A program made the translations under genes and the position numbers. 64,000 bases of DNA from Rhodococcus xishaensis (lineage in GTDB: Bacteria > Actinomycetota > Actinomycetes > Mycobacteriales > Mycobacteriaceae). This document shows, piece by piece, positions 49,033-56,671 of this stretch (positions are counted from its first letter, which is position 1; each line of letters starts with the position of its first letter). The stretch is taken from the NCBI RefSeq assembly GCF_004011825.1, contig NZ_RKLO01000005.1, positions 358,510-422,509 on the forward strand, written 5' to 3'. The notes under the pieces are model-generated. The model was not told the DNA's origin, searched no databases, and worked only from the letters and a program-made list of their open reading frames with translations.

Positions 49033-49781
49033 CGCGGCACGTCCTTGTCGGGTTGGATGCGGGAGATCGCCGCTCGGCCGCGGACCAGCAGCAGGTCGTG
49101 GATCTCTACGCGGCCGACCAACGTCGTGTCGACCCGCTGCTCCCCGGTTCCCGTCCGGACCAGGGTTCCCGCGAGCGAATCCGAAGACACCGCGACCACT
49201 TCCGCGGGCCGTTCCTCGTCGCGGGACGTGACGGACCCGTCCTCGGTGCGCTCGTCGTGGGAAGGATCGGGTTCGATAAGCAACCCTCGGTGTTCCAAGC
49301 AGACTTGCGTGAGTTCCCACAGCAGGTGGTATATCAACGCGAACCGACCGGTGACCGGCACCATCGGATCATCGGATTCAACCCACAGGATGTGAGTGGC
49401 GGATCCGGATTCGGGCCGCAGACCGGAGCTGATCCAGACCGTGTCGGCACCCCACGCCGGAGCGCGTCGCATTATGTCGCGTACCTGTGGCTGATCGGCG
49501 GTCGAGACCGCCAGGATTACGTCGCCCGGCCGGGTCGCGACCCGGCACTGCGCCACCGAGTCGGACTCGACGAGCGAAACCGCCGGAAGGGCACGTTTAC
49601 CCGTGATCACCGGGTGGGCGAACTCGACCGCCACGTAGTGCGCGTGCTGTTCCCACTGAGGTGAGACGACCCACAGAGTGGCCCCCGTCTGGAAGCGACG
49701 GGCCAGGGCAAGCGCAGTGGCCGCGAGGTCCGCGGACAGTTCGGGGTCGATCAACGGGGCTGTCGCATCACTCGTCGTCAT
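49029..49781 (-). CDS. SIS domain protein with C-terminal HypC/HupF-like domain
   Basis: A 250-residue protein in two parts. Residues 1-170 form a SIS (GmhA-like phosphosugar) domain: LAATALALARRFQTGATLWV, RPGDVILAVSTADQPQV, GRFALIYHLLWELTQVCLEH. Residues about 197-245 resemble HypC/HupF (SSDSLAGTLVRTG, VEIHDLLLVRGRAAISRI), but the HypC N-terminal Cys needed for Fe(CN)2CO delivery is absent. Such fusions occur in actinobacterial hydrogenase loci, to my knowledge. The frame is complete while the neighbouring hypF, hypB and structural genes are fragments, so the protein is an orphan maturation factor. Confidence 0.7.
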   Translation of the reverse strand: MTTSDATAPLIDPELSADLAATALALARRFQTGATLWVVSPQWEQHAHYVAVEFAHPVITGKRALPAVSLVESDSVAQCRVATRPGDVILAVSTADQPQVRDIMRRAPAWGADTVWISSGLRPESGSATHILWVESDDPMVPVTGRFALIYHLLWELTQVCLEHRGLLIEPDPSHDERTEDGSVTSRDEERPAEVVAVSSDSLAGTLVRTGTGEQRVDTTLVGRVEIHDLLLVRGRAAISRIQPDKDVPR

Positions 49782-49793
49782 GGTCGCACCTCG

Positions 49794-50018
49794 TCATCCG
49801 GATCGGTGTTTTCGCGGCGTTCGAGCGTCGCCAGCCCGAGCGCCGCCTGGCCCAGCGAGGACGAGACCCAGCATGTTCGCCAACCGCGCGACAAACGGCC
49901 GGAAGCCGACGCACTGGACGACGCCGCGAACGGTCACCCGGCGCCGCTGCAGCGTGCCCCGGCCGGTGAGGGCCTCCGACGTCATCGCGAATCCCACGTG
50001 GATCGTCGCCAAAGCCAA
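49794..50018 (-). pseudogene. hypF: hypF fragment (acylphosphatase N-terminus)
   Basis: The minus-strand reading RRRVTVRGVVQCVGFRPFVA followed by RLANMLGL matches the start of HypF, whose acylphosphatase domain carries VRGVVQGVGFRPF (catalytic Arg). Here Gly is replaced by Cys, and the homology stops after GLVLAGPGG with a frame change and stop. Intact HypF is about 750 residues; barely 35 remain. HypF makes the thiocarbamate for hydrogenase cyanide ligands. It sits 12 bases upstream of the intact SIS-HypC gene. Confidence 0.65.
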
Positions 50019-50189
50019 GCCATCTCGACCAAGCCCTTGTCGTCGGTTGCCCCCCGCATCAGCTCGGGCGCTGTGGACGTCATCGAGAAGCCCCTCTTCT
50101 CTCGGCGATCACCTGTTCCCGCGCTACCCGGTACGTAGAGCGCCCGTACTCAGTGGCCTTCGTCGTGCGGCTTCTCGTTCAGAATCGAA

Positions 50190-50348
50190 CCCTCGACGAC
50201 GACTCGCCCCGGTGGGGGCGACGGAGTCTCCCTCAGAGTTCAGGTCCACATTGATCCACAGAACGTGGATGACGCCCTCGTCCGTCTGCTCGGCTTTGGC
50301 GTGTTCCGGCGTTATCGCGGCTCTCGTCGACGTCGGCATCGCGGCCAC
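50190..50348 (-). pseudogene. Fragment of a [NiFe]-hydrogenase small-subunit-like N-terminus
   Basis: The minus-strand reading EGVIHVLWINVDLNSEGDSV followed by APT resembles the N-terminus of actinobacterial aerobic [NiFe]-hydrogenase small subunits, which I recall as VLWINAGLSCDGDSVALTAA. The first cluster-ligating Cys is lost (Ser in its place) and the similarity ends after about 30 residues. The remainder of this reading is Arg-rich and not hydrogenase-like. Assigned mainly because hypB, hypF and HypC-like remains flank it. Confidence 0.5.
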
Positions 50349-50567
50349 TCCCCCGGGGCTTCACCACCCCTGCGCCACCGGAGTCGACCCTCGGCCCACT
50401 TGCGTGGCGCCCACCACAATTAAGGCGCCGGGGGAGCCGGTCTGTCAACGTCGGCACCGATGCTCGGGTCCCGTTCCACTGATCGCGGACAGACCGACCA
50501 CTCACGCGACGGGATTCAACGATCGTGAGTTCCGCTCAGAGGCTTCAGGGATCAATCCTCGCCCTCG

Positions 50568-50708
50568 GAGGTCGAACAGTGCCGGGTGCACAAGGTTTCC
50601 GACATTCTCTACGAATGCGGGCGGGTCGTTGGAGGGATTCAACAGGTTGACTGTGCCGCACATCATCACGGCGGCGAGATGGCATCGTGATCCCGTATTC
50701 ACCTGCAC
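50568..50708 (-). pseudogene. hypB: hypB fragment (nickel-incorporation GTPase)
   Basis: The minus-strand reading QVNTGSRCHLAAVMM and then FVENVGNLVHPALFDL matches two adjacent HypB signatures, NTGxGCHLDAxM and FIENVGNLVCPAxFDLGE. The metal-binding Cys of NLVCPA is His here and the CHLDA Asp is Ala. The reading is open for only about 47 related residues of a normal 250-300, then diverges. HypB inserts nickel into hydrogenase. This is the clearest sign that the locus once held a hydrogenase cluster. Confidence 0.65.
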
Positions 50709-50917
50709 TGCAGAATATCCCGCTTCCTGACCCGCAGCACACCGTCCGACCGGACCTCAATGTCCGCGCTGCTGCAGCGCCACAGTCCGAGCTGGAACCA
50801 ATGGTTCGGCATGTCTGCGGTCAGGCCACGTCGCGGTGCTTGTCTCGAGTGTGGGTCCGGAAGGACTCGAATCCGTCGAACCGGTATCTGCCATCCAGCA
50901 GTGGTATCTACCGTGGA

Positions 50918-51715
50918 ATGGTGGTCATGCACCAGGCAATCAACCCGGTCGACGGCGTCGGTGTCGCGTATCGGGTGATCGGCGACGGACCACCCCTGGT
51001 GCTCGCCCACGGCACCGCGCTGTCGAGTGCCATCTGGCGCGCGTTCGGCTACGTCGACGCGCTACGCGACGAGTACCAGCTGATCCTGCCCGACATGCGT
51101 GGCCACGGCTGCAGCGACGCCCCACCGCAGCCCGAGTCGTACGCGATGGACCTCGTCGTCGCCGACATGATTGCGGTGCTCGACGCCCTGGGCCACGATC
51201 AGGCCCACTACCTGGGCTACTCGTTCGGCGGCCGCGTCGGGCTCTCGCTCGCTGTCGCGGAGTCTGATCGTCTACGCACGCTCACTGTCGGCGCCGGCAG
51301 CAGCCGTCCACAGGCCGGTTCGTTCGACGAACTGTTCTTTCCCGGATGCATCGACGTCCTCGACCGCGAGGGCATGACGGCATTCCTCGACCAGTGGAAC
51401 GCACACCGATCGTGGCCACTGGATCCGGCGACCCGAGCGGCGTTCGACGCCAACGACACCCGCGCACTGATTGCCTACCTGCGGCGCACCCAGCTGGAGC
51501 CCGGCGTGCCCGACGCCGCGCTCGAAGCGTTGGATGTGCCGACCCTGCTCTTCGTCGGCTCCGAGGACCGCCCACGGTTGTCCGACACCCGGAGACTCGC
51601 GACGCTAATCCCCGGGTCGCAGCTCGCCGTCATCCCCGGCTTCGACCACGCAACCACCGTCGCCGCCTCTGAAGAGGTACTGGCGGTCGTGAAGCCGTTC
51701 CTCGAGGAACACTGA
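50918..51715 (+). CDS. Alpha/beta-hydrolase
   Basis: A 265-residue alpha/beta-hydrolase: oxyanion region LVLAHGTALSS, nucleophile elbow GYSFGG with Ser102, acid in FVGSEDRP and His in PGFDHATTV. The lid is short (SFDELFFPGCIDVLDREGM). Substrate unknown; it resembles esterase/haloperoxidase-like and 3-oxoadipate enol-lactonase-like members. ATG 50918 is preferred; TATCTA lies 7 bases upstream and could serve a leaderless message. It begins beside the hydrogenase relic on the opposite strand. Confidence 0.85.
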   Translation: MVVMHQAINPVDGVGVAYRVIGDGPPLVLAHGTALSSAIWRAFGYVDALRDEYQLILPDMRGHGCSDAPPQPESYAMDLVVADMIAVLDALGHDQAHYLGYSFGGRVGLSLAVAESDRLRTLTVGAGSSRPQAGSFDELFFPGCIDVLDREGMTAFLDQWNAHRSWPLDPATRAAFDANDTRALIAYLRRTQLEPGVPDAALEALDVPTLLFVGSEDRPRLSDTRRLATLIPGSQLAVIPGFDHATTVAASEEVLAVVKPFLEEH

Positions 51716-51868
51716 CGCATGGATGCCTCGAAGAGGTTGACTTCCCAGGCCCACCTGGGTCGATAGCGCGATCACATCAGCGGCGTCGACACCGAGAGAG
51801 CTTCGAAACAGCGGTCTTTGGGTAGCGCTTGGACGCTTGCGTCACGGTTGTCGTCGGTTGAGTGCTCG

Positions 51869-52375
51869 CTAAGCCCCTGTTCCGGTGGCCAGAGCTTCGA
51901 TGAACGCACGAGCACCGTTGAGGGCTCCGCAACCGAGTGCCGCTGCCAGGACGATTCCGGCTGCAGATTCAGCGGGTGTGACTGGGCGGCTTGTTTCCCA
52001 GGAGGGCTCTACACGGCCGTTCTCATCTATCGAGAAGCGCGCGAGTTCAGCGCTGCCTTCCGCAAGGGCACTTTCGTCGTCCGTAACGGGAACAAAAAGG
52101 TATTCGCGGCCCTCGTAGTCGAACTTCACTCGATACGACCTTCGGGAGAGTCCTCCGTTACCGATGGTCAGATCGATGCTCTGTCCATCAAGTACGAACT
52201 TCAGATGCTCTCGCTTTCGCGTACCGATAGGAACGCCTTCTGTCAGTGCTGCACTCTCACTCCGTATGAGAAGCGCGACTGAGGGATTGACCTCCACCTC
52301 GTACCGTCCACTTTCGGGACACGTCTCCACACGGACCCGTCGACGCTCTCCGTCTACCAATTCGTACGACGTCAT
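51869..52375 (-). CDS. Hypothetical protein with C-terminal hydrophobic segment
   Basis: A 168-residue protein I do not recognise. The N-terminal two thirds are beta-rich and charged (MTSYELVDGERRRVRVETC, YRVKFDYEGREYLFVPV), suggesting a single soluble domain. A Pro/Ala-rich stretch then leads to a hydrophobic end (AAGIVLAAALGCGALNGA). ATG 52375 has a GTGGGG box; an in-frame ATG at 52477 lacks one. GC content is lower than that of its neighbours, and it lies between an intact hydrolase gene and a broken DinB gene, so recent acquisition or decay is possible. Confidence 0.5.
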   Translation of the reverse strand: MTSYELVDGERRRVRVETCPESGRYEVEVNPSVALLIRSESAALTEGVPIGTRKREHLKFVLDGQSIDLTIGNGGLSRRSYRVKFDYEGREYLFVPVTDDESALAEGSAELARFSIDENGRVEPSWETSRPVTPAESAAGIVLAAALGCGALNGARAFIEALATGTGA

Positions 52376-52598
52376 GCGATCCCCACTTCTAGTCGGCTTC
52401 GATCCCGGAGTACCCACTCGTTGTCCAGGGCGACAAGAAGCGATCCGGACCCAAGTATTTTGCAGCAGCCCTGGCAACTACATTGGACTGCAACCAGTTG
52501 GCGGGTGGACGCATGGTTGTCTCAGCGGGTTGAAGGCACCATCGAGGCGGTTCACATCGAGATGCTCCGGGGCCAATACCGTGTGCCAAACTTCGACC

Positions 52599-52895
52599 GT
52601 GACAGTCTCCGGTGCTCAGGAATTCGGGGATCCCTGTCGAGAGTGCGGCTACCACTGGAAGCAGTCTTTCGAGTCGCTGATGGCCAGCCACTCACAGATT
52701 CATTCCGGCCTATCCGCGGCAGTCACTGAGCGCAACTACCGCACGAAGATCGCCGACACCGCGTGGTCGGTCGGCGAGTATGTCTGTCACATCGCCGACA
52801 ACGAGCACATCTGGGCGGAGCGACTGGCCACCGCGGCCGAAATGGCGGAACCCCGGATAGCGGCATTCGAGCAGGACGCCCTCGCCGCTCCGTAG
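52599..52895 (+). pseudogene. Truncated DinB-like (DUF664) gene
   Basis: The reading includes CRECGYHWKQS and TAWSVGEYVCHIADNEHIWA, typical of the first half of mycothiol/DinB-like metal-binding proteins, where the His of VCHIAD is a metal ligand. It stops at TAG after DALAAP, about half the usual 170-180 residues, and lacks the C-terminal His motifs. A GTG at 52599 is the likely old start. No other frame continues the domain convincingly. Confidence 0.6.
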
Positions 52896-52956
52896 TCCTT
52901 CCGCCGTAGCCGACGTGACGTCCACCCACCGAACCACGGGGAGTTCTCGACAACAT

Positions 52957-52976
52957 TTAGTTAGTGCGCTACTTAA
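52957..52976 (+). promoter_or_regulatory. MarR/OhrR-type operator
   Basis: TTAGTTAG (52957-52964), TGCG, CTACTTAA (52969-52976): an AT-rich imperfect palindrome, 6 of 8 arm positions paired, directly before the -10 box of the MarR gene. Placement fits autorepression. Confidence 0.6.
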
Positions 52977-52981
52977 TCGTG

Positions 52982-52987
52982 TATTCT
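52982..52987 (+). promoter_or_regulatory. -10 box of a leaderless MarR/OhrR promoter
   Basis: TATTCT lies 8 bases before GTG 52996; no Shine-Dalgarno is present. The operator ends 5 bases upstream of it. Confidence 0.55.
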
Positions 52988-52995
52988 TCATTTCC

Positions 52996-53481
52996 GTGAG
53001 CACGGACATCACCGAATCGGACATCGACTGGGGCGACGTCGACCCGTTGGCGCTGGATCGCCAGCTGTGCTTCGCGCTTGCGGTTGCCAATCGCGCGGTA
53101 CTCGCGGTCTACCGCCCCCTCCTCGAGCCCATGGGACTGACGCACCCGCAATATCTCGTCATGCTTGCGCTGTGGGGGGACGCACCGATGTCGGTCAAGG
53201 AGATCGGGCAGGCCCTCCAACTCGACTCGCCCACCCTGTCCCCGCTCCTCAAACGACTCGAGTCGAGTGGACTGATCACCCGCACCCGTAGTGCCGCCGA
53301 CGAGCGGCAGTTGATCGTCGAGCTCACCGGCTCCGGCAAGGCCCTGCGCACCCAGGCTGAACGCATTCCCGGCGCCGTGGTGAAGCGCCTCGGTGTGGAT
53401 CTCGCCGAACTCGAAGAACTGCATTCCGCCCTCACCCGAGTCAACGCCGCCGCCCTACGTGCCGGGGCGCTGAGCGAGTGA
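52996..53481 (+). CDS. OhrR-like MarR-family regulator
   Basis: A 161-residue winged-helix MarR protein. LDRQLCFALAVANRAVLAVY, then RPLLEPMGLTHPQYLVMLALW matches OhrR, with the peroxide-sensing Cys at residue 25 in QLCFAL. The recognition helix is LQLDSPTLSPLLKRLESSGL and the wing TRSAADERQLIV. It should release DNA when oxidised by organic hydroperoxides or hypochlorite. GTG 52996 is supported by the -10 box. No ohr peroxidase gene is adjacent; instead a DUF5313 gene follows, so the target set is unclear. Confidence 0.85.
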   Translation: MSTDITESDIDWGDVDPLALDRQLCFALAVANRAVLAVYRPLLEPMGLTHPQYLVMLALWGDAPMSVKEIGQALQLDSPTLSPLLKRLESSGLITRTRSAADERQLIVELTGSGKALRTQAERIPGAVVKRLGVDLAELEELHSALTRVNAAALRAGALSE

Positions 53482-53516
53482 ACCGCCCCTTCGGATCAGG
53501 AACAGGTACACACGAC

Positions 53517-53909
53517 ATGACGACCCAGAACAAGGTCCGCCGCCCCAACCCGGTGCAGTGGATCGGCTACGCATGCGGCCGCAAGCTCCCCGACTCGATG
53601 CAGGACTGGGTCCGCAAAGACCTCATCGGCGACTGGGCCATCCCCCGCCACATGGTGCGATCCATGGTGCCGTTCATCCCGATCTTCGCGGCGTTCTTCC
53701 TGTTTCCCGGACCGGTGTGGCTGCGCGGTTCGATGGTCCTCCTCGGCCTGTTCCTCGCCCTGTTCTTCGCGGCCGCCTACATGGAGCAGAACCGCCGACG
53801 CCGCCTCGAAAGGCACGGACTCTCACCGGATCTCGAGAATCCCAAGAAGGTCGCCCGCTACCACGCCGAGAAGGCCGCCTACGAGAAGGCGCACCCGCAC
53901 ACGTTCTAG
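53517..53909 (+). CDS. DUF5313 two-helix membrane protein
   Basis: A 130-residue protein of the mycolata DUF5313 type: RRPNPVQWIGYACGRKLPDS, then MQDWVRKDLIGDWAIPRHM, two adjacent membrane helices (VPFIPIFAAFFLFPGPVWLR, SMVLLGLFLALFFAAAYM) and a basic tail. Function unknown. ATG 53517 starts the conserved part; GTG 53478, overlapping the MarR stop, is an alternative that would couple the genes. Probably co-transcribed with the OhrR-like gene. Confidence 0.8.
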   Translation: MTTQNKVRRPNPVQWIGYACGRKLPDSMQDWVRKDLIGDWAIPRHMVRSMVPFIPIFAAFFLFPGPVWLRGSMVLLGLFLALFFAAAYMEQNRRRRLERHGLSPDLENPKKVARYHAEKAAYEKAHPHTF

Positions 53910-53951
53910 AAACGGCGATTCGTGTGCCTCGGCACTACCGCGGCCTCGGCA

Positions 53952-55217
53952 CTACCGTTCAGCCTCGCCGAGTCGTTGCCGAAGATGCTCACGCTCGGGT
54001 TCGGTCCCGACCAAGTCGAGCGCGCGCCGGTAGGCATCGGCCGCCTCGCGCCGGCGCCCGAGGCGGCGCAGTAGTTCCGCCCGTGCCGCCGGGTACGGGT
54101 GGTGCGAGCGCAGCAGCGGGTGGTCGCCGAGGTCGTCGAGGAGCGCGAGACCGGCCTCGGGTCCGTCACGCATTGCGATCGCGACCGCTCGGTTGAGCAT
54201 CACGATCGGTGACGGCGCTATTCCCAGCAGGACGTCGTACAGGGCCACGATCTGCGGCCAGTCGGTGCTCGCGACGTCGGCGGCCTCGTCGTGCAGCGCC
54301 GCGATCGCGGCCTGAACTCCATAAGCCCCGGGTGGGCCGCCGGTGAGGGCGACCAGCACCAGCGCGGTCCCCTCCTCGATCATCGGATGGTCCCACTCGG
54401 AGCGATCTTGATCATCGAGCAGCACCAAGCCGCCGCCCGGAGCAGTGCGCGCGCCGCGGCGGGCATGGACGAGCAGCATGAGCGCCAGGAGACCGGCGAC
54501 CTCACGTTCGTCGGGCAGCAGCCGATGCAGGACCCGCGTCAGCCGGATCGCTTCCTCGGCGACGTCGAGGCGTTGCAGTCGCGGCCCACCGCTGGCGGCG
54601 TACCCCTCGGTGAAGATCGAGTACAGGACTTGCAGGACACCGGGCAATCGCTGTGGGAGTTCGTCGGGCCCCGGCACCCGGAACGGTATCCGGTTCGCCC
54701 GAATCCTTCTCTTGGCCCGCACTATTCGTTTCGCCATCGTGGCCGGCGACACGAGGAACGCGCGCGCAACCTCGGGTGTCGTGAGGTCGGCGAGGCAACG
54801 CAGGGTGAGGGCGGTGCGGTCCTCCGCCGACAGTGCCGGGTGCGCGCAGGTGAAGAACAGTTGTAGACGCTCGTCGGGGAGGTCGCCATCGATATCCGCA
54901 GGCGGAGCGGGGTCGGCGCGATCCGCCTCCACCTGTAGCGCCGCTATCCGCGCCGCGAGGACCTGGTCACGCCGCAGTCGGTCGACGGCCCGGCGACGCG
55001 CTGTGGTCAACAGCCAGGCGCCGGGCTTGGACGGCACTCCGTCCACCGGCCAGTGCCGTAGAGCCGCCTCGATGGCCTCCGACGTCACCTCCTCAGCGAG
55101 GTCGAGGTCGCCGAACCGGCTAACCAGGGCGGCGAGCAGCCGACCGCGTTCCTCTCGGAAGACCGCCTCGACGGACGCCTCCGCGTCGGGTCCGCGGCCG
55201 CTGCCCACCGCAGCCAT
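53952..55217 (-). CDS. ECF42-type RNA polymerase sigma factor with C-terminal TPR-like domain
   Basis: A 421-residue sigma factor: region 2 (about 15-80, DLDLAEEVTSEAIEAALRHW), region 4 (about 130-180, LTLRCLADLTTPEVARAFLV) and a long helical DUF6596/TPR-like C-terminal domain (LYSIFTEGYAASGG, PIVMLNRAVAIAM, RRREAADAYRRAL). ECF42 proteins have this extension in place of an anti-sigma factor and are linked to YCII (DGPF) genes. The YCII gene lies 6 bases upstream here, which supports the class. The family has been tied to stress responses in streptomycetes, from memory. Confidence 0.92.
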   Translation of the reverse strand: MAAVGSGRGPDAEASVEAVFREERGRLLAALVSRFGDLDLAEEVTSEAIEAALRHWPVDGVPSKPGAWLLTTARRRAVDRLRRDQVLAARIAALQVEADRADPAPPADIDGDLPDERLQLFFTCAHPALSAEDRTALTLRCLADLTTPEVARAFLVSPATMAKRIVRAKRRIRANRIPFRVPGPDELPQRLPGVLQVLYSIFTEGYAASGGPRLQRLDVAEEAIRLTRVLHRLLPDEREVAGLLALMLLVHARRGARTAPGGGLVLLDDQDRSEWDHPMIEEGTALVLVALTGGPPGAYGVQAAIAALHDEAADVASTDWPQIVALYDVLLGIAPSPIVMLNRAVAIAMRDGPEAGLALLDDLGDHPLLRSHHPYPAARAELLRRLGRRREAADAYRRALDLVGTEPEREHLRQRLGEAER

Positions 55218-55223
55218 CGGATG

Positions 55224-55571
55224 TCAGTTCTCGAATTCTTCGACCGGGCGGATCACGATCCGGCCGCCGCCGCGCGATCCGGGGCACCGCGCCGCCCAGT
55301 CGAGTGCGACGTCGAGGTTGGGCACGTCGATGACGTAGAAGCCGCCCAGCACCTCGCGGGTCTCGGCGAACGGCCCGTCGGTGGTGACGGTGCGTTCGCC
55401 ATCCGGCCCCACCTGAATGCTGGTGGCCGTGGTCAGATCGGCCAGCCCCTCCCCCGAGACGAAGATCCCGGCGTCCATGACCTCCTTGTCGTAGGCCACC
55501 CAGTCCTCTTGCGTGGGGCCATCACAGACGTCGGCGGTGGACTCGGCGTTGATCAGCAGCATGTACTTCAT
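55224..55571 (-). CDS. YCII (DGPF-domain) protein
   Basis: A 115-residue YCII-fold protein: MKYMLLINAES at the start, the DGPFAETREVLGGFYVID signature that gives the DGPF name, and a C-terminal GGRIVIRPVEEF. Function is not established; it accompanies ECF42 sigma factors as part of their regulon. GAGGAGGAG precedes the ATG. Promoter elements TGTCCA-N17-CGTC lie 50-76 bases upstream and resemble the ECF42 target motif. Confidence 0.9.
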   Translation of the reverse strand: MKYMLLINAESTADVCDGPTQEDWVAYDKEVMDAGIFVSGEGLADLTTATSIQVGPDGERTVTTDGPFAETREVLGGFYVIDVPNLDVALDWAARCPGSRGGGRIVIRPVEEFEN

Positions 55572-55620
55572 GTCGTCTCCTCCTCGGGAGGTTCTCGTTG
55601 CAGTTGCGGTACACCATGAC

Positions 55621-55647
55621 GACGAACGAGAAGGCCGCGAATGGACA
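55621..55647 (-). promoter_or_regulatory. Possible ECF42-dependent promoter of the YCII-sigma operon
   Basis: On the minus strand TGTCCA (55647-55642), 17 bases, then CGTC (55624-55621). Published ECF42 promoters carry TGTCGA and CGA/TC elements, so one base of the -35 differs. It would place the start of transcription about 45 bases before the YCII ATG. Confidence 0.45.
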
Positions 55648-55739
55648 GGGCCGAAGAAAAATCCCGCCCACCTACCCCAGCCGTCACCCCATCAGGGGGT
55701 AAGTGTGGTTGCAGCTGGGTTCATTCTGGCAAGGTCACG

Positions 55740-56576
55740 TCACTTCAGACGCGGACGGAGCCAATCCACGAGATCATCGAGCACCTTCTCCTGTTCGGGC
55801 TCGTTGAAAACCTCGTGGAACAGTCCGTCGTACGTCTTCAACGTCATGTCCTGCGTCCCGGCCCGCTCAGCGACCATCCGGCTGCCGGAGATATCGACGA
55901 CACGGTCGTCGGTGCCGTGCAGGACCAGCGTCGGCATGGTGAGCGACGAAACCCGCTCAGGGAAACTCTCGGCCGCGAGGACGAGACCGCGAGCGATACC
56001 GGCCTTGATCATCCCGTGGTACACGAGGGGGTCGGACTCGTATGCCGCGACCACCGCCGGGTCACGGGAGACCGCCTTCACGTCGAGGGTCTCGACCGGG
56101 AGACCGGGCACGAACCGCCCCACGATCTTGCCGAGTTCGATCACGAACTTCGGCTTCTTGGTGACCAACTCGATCGCCGGCGCGGACAGGATCAGCCCCG
56201 CCAACTCTTCACCGTGGTCGAGGGCGTAGGTCAGCGCGATCGCCCCACCCATGCTGTGTCCTAGCAGGAACCGCGGCAGTCCCGGATTCTGGGCTGCCGC
56301 GATCGCGGACAGGCGGTGCAGATCGTCGATGAACTCGGACCAGTCGCGCAGTTCGATCCGCTTGCCGCCCGAACGTCCGTGCCCACGGTGATCGGGGGCG
56401 TACACCACCAGACCGAGCCCGACGAGACGGTCGACGACGTGGTCGTACCGGCGAGCGTGCTCGCCAATCCCGTGTGCGAGCAGCAGGATGCCCGTGGGCG
56501 CACCCTCCGGCCGCCATACGTCGTACACGATCCGGGTGCCCTGCACCCCGCTGAATTCCGCCTCTGTGTGCTGCAC
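55740..56576 (-). CDS. Monoacylglycerol lipase, Rv0183-like
   Basis: A 278-residue serine hydrolase of the monoglyceride lipase type: oxyanion HGIGEHARRYDHV, APDHRGHGRSGG, nucleophile S108 in LGHSMGG, acid D in LVLHGTDDRVV and His in LFHEVFNEPEQ. It hydrolyses monoacylglycerols; the M. tuberculosis homologue Rv0183 is cell-wall associated and about 279 residues. GTG 56576 is fixed by the leaderless -10 box; extension to 56726 has no family similarity. Single gene, divergent from the FHA regulator. Confidence 0.9.
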   Translation of the reverse strand: MQHTEAEFSGVQGTRIVYDVWRPEGAPTGILLLAHGIGEHARRYDHVVDRLVGLGLVVYAPDHRGHGRSGGKRIELRDWSEFIDDLHRLSAIAAAQNPGLPRFLLGHSMGGAIALTYALDHGEELAGLILSAPAIELVTKKPKFVIELGKIVGRFVPGLPVETLDVKAVSRDPAVVAAYESDPLVYHGMIKAGIARGLVLAAESFPERVSSLTMPTLVLHGTDDRVVDISGSRMVAERAGTQDMTLKTYDGLFHEVFNEPEQEKVLDDLVDWLRPRLK

Positions 56577-56583
56577 GAATGCG

Positions 56584-56589
56584 AGTCTA
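56584..56589 (-). promoter_or_regulatory. -10 box of a leaderless monoacylglycerol lipase promoter
   Basis: Minus-strand TAGACT is followed by 7 bases and GTG 56576. It supports the short start. Confidence 0.6.
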
Positions 56590-56671
56590 AGGGGATCTGC
56601 CCGGTCGCGTGGGCGCTTGTCAGAGCAAGATGCGGGCGGCACGATGAAAGTGTCCCCCGACGGGAGTGGCC

